Shown here: positions 1 to 6,138 of the stretch, piece by piece
How the letters are laid out: every line of letters starts with the position of its first letter
Numbering within the stretch: the stretch's first letter is position 1
Assembly: GCA_013140405.1 (NCBI GenBank)
Contig: JABFSV010000007.1
Coordinates: forward strand, 1 to 7,724
Source: Methyloglobulus sp.
Lineage (GTDB): Bacteria > Pseudomonadota > Gammaproteobacteria > Methylococcales > Methylomonadaceae
Reading direction: 5' to 3'
Length of the DNA: 7,724 nt
The notes under the pieces: model-generated
Told to the model about the DNA's origin: nothing
What the model saw: only the letters and a program-made list of their open reading frames with translations
Databases searched by the model: none
Program-made: the position numbers and the translations under genes

Positions 1-92
1 GCTCAAGGCTCAAGGCTCAAGGCTCAAGGCTCAAGGCTCAAGGCTCAAGGCTCAAGGCTCAAGGCTCAAGGCTCAAGGCTCAAGGCTCAAGG
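1..92. repeat. Perfect heptanucleotide tandem repeat (GCTCAAG, about 13 copies)
   Basis: The unit GCTCAAG is repeated 13 times without a mismatch, plus one extra base, and runs into the left edge of the window, so the true copy number is unknown. The array ends 74 bases before the ATG of the DUF3014 gene and about 35 bases before its candidate -10 box. Because 7 is not a multiple of 3, every plus-strand frame reads the same peptide cycle (AQGSRLK) and stays open. The minus strand is closed by TGA in each cycle. The frame of the DUF3014 gene has a TAA at 122-124, so the repeat is not an N-terminal extension of that protein. The perfection of the copies suggests recent slippage-driven expansion; this is inference. 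Confidence 0.97.
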
Positions 93-126
93 TGTACGGC
101 TGCTGTTTTGTGCCTTTTGCCTAAAA

Positions 127-132
127 TACAAT
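127..132 (+). promoter_or_regulatory. Possible -10 box (TACAAT) of the DUF3014 gene
   Basis: TACAAT matches the sigma-70 -10 consensus at five of six positions and lies 34 bases before the ATG. No good -35 hexamer is found at the usual 16-18 base distance; the region upstream is only T-rich (TGTTTT at 104-109). The heptamer array ends about 10 bases further upstream. A purine-rich ribosome binding site (AGAAGG, 150-155) precedes the ATG at 167. Confidence 0.3.
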
Positions 133-166
133 TGTAACTCACAACAGAAAGAAGGCTTAACACAAC

Positions 167-1045
167 ATGGGTCGCTACGATAGGAACAGAAGCAAAAAAT
201 CCAATAATACGGTTTTTATTATCGCTGTCCTGGTTTCTTTGCTTATTGGGATCAGCGGCACTTATTATGTTATGGAAAACTTTAAGGCTATCAAAGAAGT
301 GGGATCTGCGGATTCTATTGACACAAAATTAAATGAACCTGCCATTGCAGAGGAATTCCCCCAAGAACAACAATTAGGAGGCGATGAGCTTGAGATATTG
401 CCTTTAGAACCTGTAACGTTAGATAGTATTGACCAACCAGTTCTGCAATCTGGTCAGCCTGATTTGCTAAGCAGCGATGGTTACGTGCGGCAAGAGATTG
501 TCAATATTTCCCCAGGGCTTTCAGAGTGGTTTAGTGCCGACCAGTTACTCAGGCGATATGTGGTTATAGCAAACGATTTTGCTCAAGGATCACGGATTTC
601 GAAGCACATGAGTATCCTTAGGTTTAACGAACCCTTTGTTGTTGAACAACAGGGTGAAAATGGGCTTTATATTTCACCCAAAAGTTTTACTCGCTACAAC
701 AAGTTAGCGCAAACAGTCCAGGCTATTAATACAAAAGCGGCAGTGGCGGTTTACCAAAAGTTTAGGCCATTAATGTTGCAGGTGTTTGCAGAGTTCAGCT
801 ACCCTAAAGATTTCACGTTAGAAACTATCATTAAAAAAGCAGCGGGTGAAATTATCGCCGCGCCTGTCATAGAAGGGCAGATTTCGTTAATTAGGCCATC
901 CGTACTTTATAAGTTTGCTGATCCTAAGCTAGAAGCGCTTAATGATGTACAAAAACAAATGATACGCATGGGGCCTGAAAATACTAAGATAATTCAAAAT
1001 AAATGCCGCGAATTCTTAGTGGAGTTGGCCAAATCGAATTCGTAG
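167..1045 (+). CDS. DUF3014 domain-containing inner-membrane protein
   Basis: The 292-residue protein has a short basic N-terminus (RYDRNRSKKS), one membrane segment at about residues 16-36 (VFIIAVLVSLLIGISGTYYV) and then an acidic, Pro/Glu-rich linker to about residue 105. This predicts an N-in anchor with the rest in the periplasm. The region from about 105 to 285 resembles the DUF3014 family: it has the run LSEWFSADQLLRRYVVIAND followed by a helical, mostly polar domain (YISPKSFTRYNKLAQTV and IRPSVLYKFADPKLEAL). DUF3014 proteins are widespread single-pass proteins of gammaproteobacteria with no established function. The ATG at 167 is supported by a purine-rich Shine-Dalgarno (AGAAGG, 150-155) and by the membrane anchor beginning soon after. 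No operon partner is visible in the window. The family call rests on recalled sequence pattern. Confidence 0.85.
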   Translation: MGRYDRNRSKKSNNTVFIIAVLVSLLIGISGTYYVMENFKAIKEVGSADSIDTKLNEPAIAEEFPQEQQLGGDELEILPLEPVTLDSIDQPVLQSGQPDLLSSDGYVRQEIVNISPGLSEWFSADQLLRRYVVIANDFAQGSRISKHMSILRFNEPFVVEQQGENGLYISPKSFTRYNKLAQTVQAINTKAAVAVYQKFRPLMLQVFAEFSYPKDFTLETIIKKAAGEIIAAPVIEGQISLIRPSVLYKFADPKLEALNDVQKQMIRMGPENTKIIQNKCREFLVELAKSNS

Positions 1046-1062
1046 AGACGCAATAAAAAAGT

Positions 1063-1117
1063 TAGCCTCGATCAAGTGTTAAATAGCCTCGGTTTCGCAT
1101 ACTCAGTCGAGGTTGCT
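1063..1117. repeat. Degenerate palindromic repeat (TAGCCTCG family), possible terminator of the DUF3014 gene
   Basis: TAGCCTCGAT at 1063-1072 and TAGCCTCGGT at 1084-1093 are two alternative left arms. The right arm CGAGG (1108-1112), extended by TTGCT, pairs with CCTCG. A T-rich run (GGTTTTCTTT, 1119-1128) follows, so the structure could also serve as a weak Rho-independent terminator after the stop codon at 1045. An intact member of the same family (GTAGCCTCGAT paired with ATCGAGGCTAC) lies at 7399-7433. Both sit next to a member of the MITE-like family. Confidence 0.6.
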
Positions 1118-1133
1118 CGGTTTTCTTTAGTTT

Positions 1134-1317
1134 AGGAATCTCTGAACAAGTTGATTTCATTCATGGTTCGACGACCAACGGAAGTGCCTGTGGTACAAGC
1201 TCACCACGAACGGAATTAATACCTTACCGTTCGTCCTCGACTGCATGGATGCAGGAGGTAGGGCAACACATGGAGCAGTTGCCGAGAGCTTGTCGAAGGA
1301 CTTGTTCAGAGATTCCT
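1134..1317. mobile_element. MITE-like element with 17-bp perfect terminal inverted repeats (copy 1)
   Basis: GGAATCTCTGAACAAGT at 1135-1151 is repeated as its exact reverse complement at 1300-1316, and one further base pairs on each side. The trinucleotide TTA flanks both ends (1132-1134 and 1317-1319), consistent with a 3-bp target duplication. The interior has no coding potential. It holds ACGAACGG at 1207-1214 and its reverse complement CCGTTCGT at 1227-1234, and the short palindrome CTGCAT-GG-ATGCAG. It ends in GCTTGTCGAAGGA, a motif common in widespread bacterial intergenic repeats. Two 32-base blocks (1227-1258 and 1269-1300) recur exactly, inverted, at 2732-2763 and 2648-2679. Non-autonomous mobility is inferred from structure; no matching transposase is present in the window. 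Confidence 0.75.
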
Positions 1318-2582
1318 TAATTCAAAGGAATTAGTTGATAACCTTCCGTCCTGCTATTCCACGAGACAAACACCCCCTGGCTATTGCTGAGCAGAAACGG
1401 AAAGTCTGCGTCGGCGCTGAATTTTGCGATGGATTTAGGTGGTAACCACGTTTCGCCGCCATCGTTTGATTGCATCACATAAAGCTGTGTTTGCTTGCCG
1501 TCAAATGCTGTCCAGGTCAGGGTAACGTGTTTGCCTTGCGCCAAAATATCGGGATGGCTAGGTAGATTTTTCAACTCGCCAAAGGCCAAAGGCTTTGAAA
1601 AGTGTTGTCCTTCATCATCTGAATAAGCATAAAACAATCCTTGCCGGACTTTGCCCTGGGTAAACCAGGCGATGTGGTATCTATCGTCATTGCTGATAGC
1701 AATGGCAGGGCCGTGTTCGGGGCAGCCCTCAATTGTCCACTCATCGAACGTGACGCGCCAGGTTAGCGGTTCTTTACCACCTGCTTGCGTCCGCAATATG
1801 CCATGATCGCGTATCCCAACTGGATAAATAAAGCGCGTAAACAAGACAGCTTGGTTATTCTTGTCAAAAGCCGTGGCAATACGACAACAATCACACAAAG
1901 TATCAGACAGTTTTTGTGCGGGTGCACTCAGGCCACTGTTTCCGTCTATGCTCGTGTAATAGATTGCGTTTCCCGATTGCCGCCAGTCTGTGCGGTTGCG
2001 TTCGTCGTGCCAGAACACATAAACCTTACCTTCACGATCCACTCCCAATCGGCCTTGGAAGGTATTGGCATCAGCGGCTTTGTCACTTAGTGGCATGGGC
2101 GCTGAAAAACTGAGTCCGTTATCTTTGGACACGCTATAGAAAATGGCTACAGGTTGTGTGCTTTCAGCCACATAAATGACGTAGATATGCCCAGAGCGGT
2201 CAACGACAATGCCCGGCCTGTTTTCGCCACTGACTTTGATTTGTTGCGATTCGTTGTTGATGAGTACGGGAGGGCTGAAAGTTTTGCCCAAATCACTCGA
2301 AACATCGACATAAACACGGTGCTTTTCTGGCACTACCCGCCATAAGCGACCATCAGGGGCGAACGCAGCGGAAACAAACAAGCCGCCACCGTCAGGATAA
2401 TGGTTGTAATTTGTCGTTCCAGTGCTTAAATGGACTTGATTCTGATGGCTACAAGCAATGAGTATCAACACAGTACCTGTGCATAACGTGCGTTTCAACA
2501 ATTGACCACCGTGCTGAAATAGTCGGTTGAAAAATTCGTTGTGGATGTTTTCAACAGAGTGGATAACGGCTGTTTTTTTCAT
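1317..2582 (-). CDS. Sialidase-like BNR/Asp-box repeat lipoprotein
   Basis: The ATG at 2582 gives 421 residues. Asp-box (S-x-D-x-G-x-x-F/W) copies read SSDLGKTF, SKDNGLSF, SDDEGQHF and SNDGGETW, indicating a six-bladed beta-propeller of the 'exo-alpha-sialidase-like' type. Sialidase activity itself is not shown. A conserved-looking LCDCCRIA motif in the middle is a candidate metal or disulfide site. The hydrophobic run TLCTGTVLILIAC ends in a lipobox (LIAC), so the mature protein is probably a lipid-anchored envelope protein. From ATG 2582 the signal would have an unusually long 31-residue leader. TTG codons at 2501 or 2498 would give a textbook 16-17-residue lipoprotein signal, with GGTGG just upstream as a possible ribosome binding site. 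The frame is open to 2816, but that extension translates repeat copy 2 and is unlikely to be real. The stop codon TAA coincides with the edge of MITE copy 1. Confidence 0.8.
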   Translation of the reverse strand: MKKTAVIHSVENIHNEFFNRLFQHGGQLLKRTLCTGTVLILIACSHQNQVHLSTGTTNYNHYPDGGGLFVSAAFAPDGRLWRVVPEKHRVYVDVSSDLGKTFSPPVLINNESQQIKVSGENRPGIVVDRSGHIYVIYVAESTQPVAIFYSVSKDNGLSFSAPMPLSDKAADANTFQGRLGVDREGKVYVFWHDERNRTDWRQSGNAIYYTSIDGNSGLSAPAQKLSDTLCDCCRIATAFDKNNQAVLFTRFIYPVGIRDHGILRTQAGGKEPLTWRVTFDEWTIEGCPEHGPAIAISNDDRYHIAWFTQGKVRQGLFYAYSDDEGQHFSKPLAFGELKNLPSHPDILAQGKHVTLTWTAFDGKQTQLYVMQSNDGGETWLPPKSIAKFSADADFPFLLSNSQGVFVSWNSRTEGYQLIPLN

Positions 2583-2647
2583 TGGGTAAGTTAAATCTGC
2601 AATTGTTGCTGCAAGAAAAGTCAGGTTAAGTGCTGCTTCAGTAGGCT

Positions 2648-2829
2648 TCCTTCGACAAGCTCTCGGCAACTGCTCCATGCGTCGCCTACCAACGGTAGGC
2701 GCTTTAGGCGAAGCGCCTACTGTCGGTGTCCCCTCCTGCATCCATGCAGTCGAGGACGAACGGCTTGTGTTGATTCCGTTCGTGATGAGCCATTGCATGT
2801 CGAATGGTCGAACCATGAATGGAATCAGC
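2648..2829 (-). repeat. Inverted second copy of the MITE-like core, with an inserted hairpin
   Basis: Read on the minus strand, this segment follows the same order as copy 1: a CATTCATGGTTCGAC block (2807-2829), an ACGAACGGAATCAA block, a 32-base exact match (2732-2763), and a second 32-base exact match (2648-2679). It lacks the outer 17-bp terminal repeats of copy 1. It carries an extra roughly 45-base insertion (about 2680-2725) that is itself palindromic. It occupies most of the gap between the beta-barrel gene and the sialidase-like gene, and it accounts for the spurious in-frame extension of the latter. Confidence 0.85.
2683..2720. repeat. Nested competing hairpins inside repeat copy 2
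   Basis: CGCCTACC (2683-2690) pairs with GGTAGGCG (2694-2701) over a 3-base loop. GTAGGCGCTT (2695-2704) pairs with AAGCGCCTAC (2711-2720) over a 6-base loop. The middle arm is shared, so the two perfect stems exclude each other. The insertion is absent from copy 1 at the equivalent place, which suggests a second REP-type element landed in the first. Confidence 0.8.
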
Positions 2830-2844
2830 GTCCATTAAGCAGTC

Positions 2845-3918
2845 TTAAAATGTCGCCACAAACCGGTAAGTAATCCGGTAATCGGGATCAGTTTGGTAAC
2901 CATTAGTATTGGTGACGATAGGTGCGCCAATAGATAGGGCGGTATTCCAGTTATTGCCACCCGAATAGCGTATGCCGGGCGAAATGAATACCGTGCTGCC
3001 CCCCGAATTAGGGTTGCGTTGCCCGTCAATTCTTTCGTAATCCTGCCATTCGCCGTTGAGTTCCAGAACCGCAGTCCATGGTGCGTTATTGCTGGACGAG
3101 AAGAGGTTATTACGGGCAGGTGCGCCGAACGCATAAGACAGTGCAATGTTATAACCGAAAACATCGCCGAGATCAGTTTTTTGAGCGCCTGTGGTGGCAA
3201 CGGTATAGAGGGCGCTAGTATCAAATGAAAAATTTCCCATAGCACGGGTAAAAGAAAGTCCAATTGATGGACTCCACGCGCCGCCACCGGGTTGGTGATG
3301 GGCTTCAAAAGTGCTTCCGCCGTGATGGCCACCTTCCTCTTCTTCCGCCCCTTCTTCGTGATGTTCAGCAGGTGTATTGGCCTGGACTCCCGTTCGGCCT
3401 GTCGGCGTTTTAAGTCCTATCACCAATGAGGCATGGTTTAAATTATCAGCACTATGGTAAAAGCGGTATTGCCCAAAGAAAGAAACGTCCCCAAAACCGT
3501 CGGGATCGCCTTGATTAATTACCTCGCCCCCATCCTCATCGGGTGAACGGACGTTCGAACGCAACACATACGGGATTCTAAGCCCTAGAGTCAAATCATC
3601 CGTAACGCCGTAAGCGGCAAATACCGAAGGTTGCAAAAACGTTTCCACATCGTGGACATCTCCTTCGGCATCTATTTTGGCATTATTTTTCAGTGCCAAA
3701 AGTTGTGCGTCTGAAATGCTGTCAAAATTGATGAATTGCGTAATGATCCCGCCTGCCCACATGCCAGTCGGCAGCGTTACACCAGTTTGGGTGATGATGG
3801 GTGATGCCGTGCCAATACCAAAGCCCAAAGAACCGTGGTCGGCCGAAACAATAGCACTGTGTGTCGTTAACGCTGACATTACGGCTATTACCGCAAGTAA
3901 TTTATTTGCTTTATTCAT
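2845..3918 (-). CDS. Outer-membrane beta-barrel, phenol MetA-pathway 'transporter' family
   Basis: The 357-residue precursor starts with a Sec signal peptide (residues 1-26, cleavage after IVSA). It continues as alternating aromatic/polar strands typical of an outer-membrane barrel, for example TLGLRIPYVL, DVSFFGQYRFY, HASLVIGLKTPTGR and SIGLSFTRAMG, and ends in Phe (RITYRFVATF), the usual BAM recognition end. The pattern GFGDVSFFGQYRF followed by GLKTPTGR resembles the Phenol_MetA_deg family, whose members are annotated as transporters with no proven substrate. An unusual His/Glu-rich loop lies at residues 185-208 (EHHEEGAEEEEGGHH, then EAHH), suggesting metal binding; this is inference. The ATG at 3918 is fixed by the signal peptide. 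The sialidase-like lipoprotein gene lies downstream on the same strand, but repeat copy 2 intervenes, so co-transcription is uncertain. Confidence 0.82.
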   Translation of the reverse strand: MNKANKLLAVIAVMSALTTHSAIVSADHGSLGFGIGTASPIITQTGVTLPTGMWAGGIITQFINFDSISDAQLLALKNNAKIDAEGDVHDVETFLQPSVFAAYGVTDDLTLGLRIPYVLRSNVRSPDEDGGEVINQGDPDGFGDVSFFGQYRFYHSADNLNHASLVIGLKTPTGRTGVQANTPAEHHEEGAEEEEGGHHGGSTFEAHHQPGGGAWSPSIGLSFTRAMGNFSFDTSALYTVATTGAQKTDLGDVFGYNIALSYAFGAPARNNLFSSSNNAPWTAVLELNGEWQDYERIDGQRNPNSGGSTVFISPGIRYSGGNNWNTALSIGAPIVTNTNGYQTDPDYRITYRFVATF

Positions 3919-3992
3919 GATTGAAGCCTACTGGTATGTTTTAAATGTCCGAATTGTTTGAGAAAAACATAAAAAAATATTTAACTGGGCAG

Positions 3993-3998
3993 ATTATA
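3993..3998 (-). promoter_or_regulatory. -10 box (TATAAT) upstream of the beta-barrel gene
   Basis: A perfect TATAAT lies on the minus strand 74 bases before the ATG at 3918. No recognisable -35 hexamer occurs at 16-18 bases, so the promoter may depend on an activator. The predicted leader of roughly 65 bases is AT-rich, with a run of seven T near its middle. Confidence 0.45.
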
Positions 3999-4035
3999 CG
4001 CTAACAGTTTTTGAATGGTTATGTTATTGATTAAG

Positions 4036-4076
4036 CAGCATAACTAACATGCTAATAAGGGTATTTTGTTATGCTG
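4036..4076. promoter_or_regulatory. Inverted repeat between the CPBP gene and the beta-barrel gene
   Basis: CAGCATAAC (4036-4044) is matched by its exact reverse complement GTTATGCTG (4068-4076), separated by 23 bases. It lies about 15-75 bases upstream of the beta-barrel promoter's expected -35 region and just after the CPBP stop codon. It could be a regulator site for the beta-barrel gene or a weak terminator for the dcd-CPBP transcript. No T-run follows on the minus strand, which makes the terminator reading less likely. Confidence 0.4.
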
Positions 4077-4107
4077 ATATGGCTTTTTCAGCGATCGCTT
4101 AATTGGC

Positions 4108-4707
4108 TTAAGTATGTAAACTTGCCCGATAACTCCGCATAAGAGCCAAAAATGCCAGAAAATCATACAGTCCGTGGATGATAATGGGGGTCAACAGGTT
4201 TCGGTCACCGCCATAATCGAGGGATAGCCCTAAATAAATGCCCACCAGAACAGCCAAAATGGTATACAGCGGTGTGATGGCATGTACCAGACCAAAGAGT
4301 ATATTGCTGCCGATTAAACCTGCTGTGATTCCCCAAGAGGATTCCATCCAGGGTTGGATTACGCCACGAAACAGGATTTCTTCTGAGATGCCGGCTATCG
4401 CTGCCAGCATGAACAAATCCGCCCAATGATGGCGATGCAAAGCGGAACCCAGTGTTTCCAGCAGGAAATGACGGATAGTGGCGACGGATTCAGTGCTGAT
4501 TTGTTCCAGTAGCAAAAACAGCAAAAACAAAGGTATCGTCCCCAGGATGCCATAGAGAATGGCAGTTTCAGAATAGTGCAAAGTGGCAAATGGGTTAATG
4601 CCACTTAACCAGCCTAAAATAACCGCGACTAGGATCAGCGCGGCTTCAAACAAGCAAGCGTTTTTAAAAAATTTGCCAGAGTTGAATGGGGAGTTCTTCA
4701 TGTTCAC
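4108..4707 (-). CDS. CPBP family intramembrane (glutamic) protease
   Basis: This is a 199-residue polytopic membrane protein with hydrophobic segments near residues 18-36, 48-68, 98-110, 127-145, 147-164 and 173-190. The CPBP (ABI, Rce1-like) motifs are present in order: EExxxR as E109-E110-ILF-R114, FGLVHA with H142, and HGLYD with H178. The last motif ends in Asp182 rather than the Asn of the textbook HxxxN form. Family members cleave or process membrane substrates within the bilayer, and some bacterial ones act in prenyl-protein-like or bacteriocin-immunity roles; no substrate can be assigned here. The GTG at 4707 abuts the dcd stop codon directly, and an ATG two codons later (4701) is an equally good start. 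Neither has a clear Shine-Dalgarno, so translation is probably coupled to dcd. Confidence 0.88.
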   Translation of the reverse strand: MNMKNSPFNSGKFFKNACLFEAALILVAVILGWLSGINPFATLHYSETAILYGILGTIPLFLLFLLLEQISTESVATIRHFLLETLGSALHRHHWADLFMLAAIAGISEEILFRGVIQPWMESSWGITAGLIGSNILFGLVHAITPLYTILAVLVGIYLGLSLDYGGDRNLLTPIIIHGLYDFLAFLALMRSYRASLHT

Positions 4708-5274
4708 TTAGGCTTTGGGCAAAGTCACACCAGTCTGCCCCTGATATTTCCCACCTCGGTCTTTATACGAGGTTTCGCAGACTTCATCGCTGCCAAAAAA
4801 CAGCATTTGCGCCACGCCTTCATTGGCATAAATTTTTGCTGGTAGCGTGGTGGTATTAGAAAACTCCAGGGTGACGTGGCCTTCCCATTCCGGTTCCAGT
4901 GGTGTGACATTCACGATAATCCCGCAGCGGGCATAAGTCGATTTGCCCAGGCATATCGTTAGCACATCGCGCGGGATGCGAAAAAATTCCACTGTTCGTG
5001 CCAAGGCGAAGGAATTAGGCGGAATAATGCATACATCGGCTTTTACATCCACAAAACTGTTTGGGTCGAAATTTTTGGGGTCAACCACCGCAGAATTAAT
5101 ATTGGTGAAAATCTTGAATTCATCCGAACAGCGCACGTCATAACCGTAGCTGGATGTGCCGTAGGAGATAACGCGTCCCTTTTCAGAATCCCTGATTTGA
5201 CCGGATATAAACGGTTCGATCATGCCGTGTTGTTCCGCCATTCGGCGTATCCATTTGTCTGATTTGATGCTCAT
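4708..5274 (-). CDS. dcd: dCTP deaminase
   Basis: The enzyme converts dCTP to dUTP plus ammonia, the first step of the main route to dUMP and dTTP in many Gram-negative bacteria; it acts in the cytoplasm as a homotrimer. The 188-residue length is standard for the family. Diagnostic segments are SSYGYDVR (41-48), LGKSTYAR (109-116, containing the active-site Ser112 and Arg116), the VTLEF segment with catalytic Glu137, and the C-terminal [13 protein letters not shown] lid that closes over the nucleotide. The ATG at 5274 gives the usual [13 protein letters not shown] start, although no clear Shine-Dalgarno or sigma-70 promoter was found in front of it. The stop codon abuts the CPBP protease start, indicating one transcript. 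Nothing in the protein looks altered. Confidence 0.96.
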   Translation of the reverse strand: MSIKSDKWIRRMAEQHGMIEPFISGQIRDSEKGRVISYGTSSYGYDVRCSDEFKIFTNINSAVVDPKNFDPNSFVDVKADVCIIPPNSFALARTVEFFRIPRDVLTICLGKSTYARCGIIVNVTPLEPEWEGHVTLEFSNTTTLPAKIYANEGVAQMLFFGSDEVCETSYKDRGGKYQGQTGVTLPKA

Positions 5275-5358
5275 TGTTCGATGGTAACGAGGAGTTTATA
5301 AAACGTTTCATATTAACTGATCTTCTGAATTATCGTTGGTAATAATTTTGAAGTTACA

Positions 5359-5382
5359 CTTGCCAAGTTCGACTTGGACAAG
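5359..5382. promoter_or_regulatory. Palindrome in the divergent dcd-sodB intergenic region
   Basis: CTTGCCAAGT (5359-5368) pairs with ACTTGG-A-CAAG (5372-5382) over a TCG loop, a 10-bp stem with a single bulged A. It lies about 85 bases upstream of dcd and 160 bases upstream of sodB. Both genes are transcribed away from it, so it cannot be the terminator of either. It may be an operator or a small repeat. Nothing here identifies the binding protein. Confidence 0.4.
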
Positions 5383-5451
5383 CATTTTACGTCGTTTTTA
5401 ACGGCCATTTAATACCGTTTCTTAAACAAAGCGTTTACCTTTCAGGGCAGA

Positions 5452-5478
5452 TTGCCAGCTAGTTAACTGTAGTAAAAT
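5452..5478 (+). promoter_or_regulatory. Possible sigma-70 promoter of sodB
   Basis: TTGCCA (5452-5457) and TAAAAT (5473-5478) are acceptable -35 and -10 hexamers, but the spacing of 15 bases is short. The leader would be about 58 bases, ending in a good ribosome binding site (TAAGGA, 5531-5536) six bases before the ATG. No clear Fur-box palindrome was recognised, although sodB genes are often iron-regulated. Confidence 0.35.
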
Positions 5479-5542
5479 GATACGTTTGCTATTGCCCGAA
5501 AGGGAAATCGTAAGTGCTTTGTAGTTAACTTAAGGAAAAAAC

Positions 5543-6124
5543 ATGGCTTTTGAATTACCCGTATTACCTTATGCCAAAAACCAATTGGCGCCGCACATTT
5601 CGGAAGAAACCCTCGAATACCATTATAGTAAGCACCATCAAACCTACGTAACCAACCTGAATAATTTGGTGTCAGGCACCGAATTTGAAGGCAAATCGTT
5701 GGAAGACATCATCCTCACGTCTTCAGGCGGTATTTTCAATAACGCGGCGCAAGTGTGGAACCACACTTTCTACTGGAACAGCTTGTCGCCCAATGGCGGC
5801 GGCGAACCGACTGGCGCACTGGCCGATGCCATCAATGCCAGCTTTGGTTCATTTGCTAACTTTAAAGAAGAATTCGCAAAATGTGCGGTGACGACCTTTG
5901 GCTCGGGCTGGGCATGGTTGGTAAAAGATCCAGAAGGCAAATTAGCTTTGGTTAGCACCAGCAATGCCGGTTGTCCGTTAACAGAAGGCCGTACGCCTTT
6001 GCTGACCTGCGACGTTTGGGAACACGCTTATTACGTTGATTACCGCAACGCCCGCCCTGCCTATTTGGAAGCATTCTGGGCTTTAGTTAACTGGGATTTT
6101 GCTGCGGCTAATTTTTCAGGTTAA
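5543..6124 (+). CDS. sodB: Superoxide dismutase [Fe]
   Basis: Cytoplasmic SodB dismutates superoxide to hydrogen peroxide and oxygen. The protein has 193 residues, the same as E. coli SodB, and aligns with it over its full length from memory ([18 protein letters not shown] at the start, ALVNWDF near the end). The four metal ligands are in place: His27 (EYHYSKHH), His74 ([11 protein letters not shown]), Asp157 and His161 (DVWEHAYY). Gln70 in the NNAAQVWNH segment is the glutamine that marks the iron form; manganese enzymes place it at a different position. There is no signal peptide. The ATG is preceded by AAGGA at optimal distance. The gene stands alone and diverges from dcd. No T-tailed terminator follows on this strand; a REP-like element begins 15 bases after the stop codon and may protect the mRNA 3' end. 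Confidence 0.97.
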   Translation: MAFELPVLPYAKNQLAPHISEETLEYHYSKHHQTYVTNLNNLVSGTEFEGKSLEDIILTSSGGIFNNAAQVWNHTFYWNSLSPNGGGEPTGALADAINASFGSFANFKEEFAKCAVTTFGSGWAWLVKDPEGKLALVSTSNAGCPLTEGRTPLLTCDVWEHAYYVDYRNARPAYLEAFWALVNWDFAAANFSG

Positions 6125-6138
6125 TAAATTTTGTAAAG

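Noticed and set aside
1..92. CRISPR array
   Set aside because: The units are 7 bases with no spacers, so this is a simple tandem repeat.
1..183. The heptamer array as coding sequence for a heptapeptide-repeat protein
   Set aside because: All plus frames are open through the array, but no start codon occurs inside it and the frames end soon after it (122-124, 135-137 or about 183). Without the upstream sequence a gene cannot be supported.
1785..2345. Plus-strand open frames opposite the sialidase-like gene
   Set aside because: They lie antisense to a gene with several Asp-box motifs and look like frame shadows.
2583..2816. N-terminal extension of the sialidase-like protein from the ATG at 2816
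   Set aside because: The extra residues are a translation of the mobile repeat copy 2 and precede a well-formed lipoprotein signal peptide.
2835..3332. Minus-strand 165-codon frame overlapping the beta-barrel gene
   Set aside because: It overlaps a gene with a clear signal peptide and barrel pattern in another frame, and the translation lacks any coherent motif.
5275..5340. Sigma-70 promoter of dcd
   Set aside because: AT-rich hexamers such as TATAAA and TAATAT occur on the minus strand, but none has a plausible -35 at normal spacing.
5340..5400. Palindrome at 5359-5382 as a terminator
   Set aside because: Both flanking genes are transcribed away from it and no adequate T-run follows directly.
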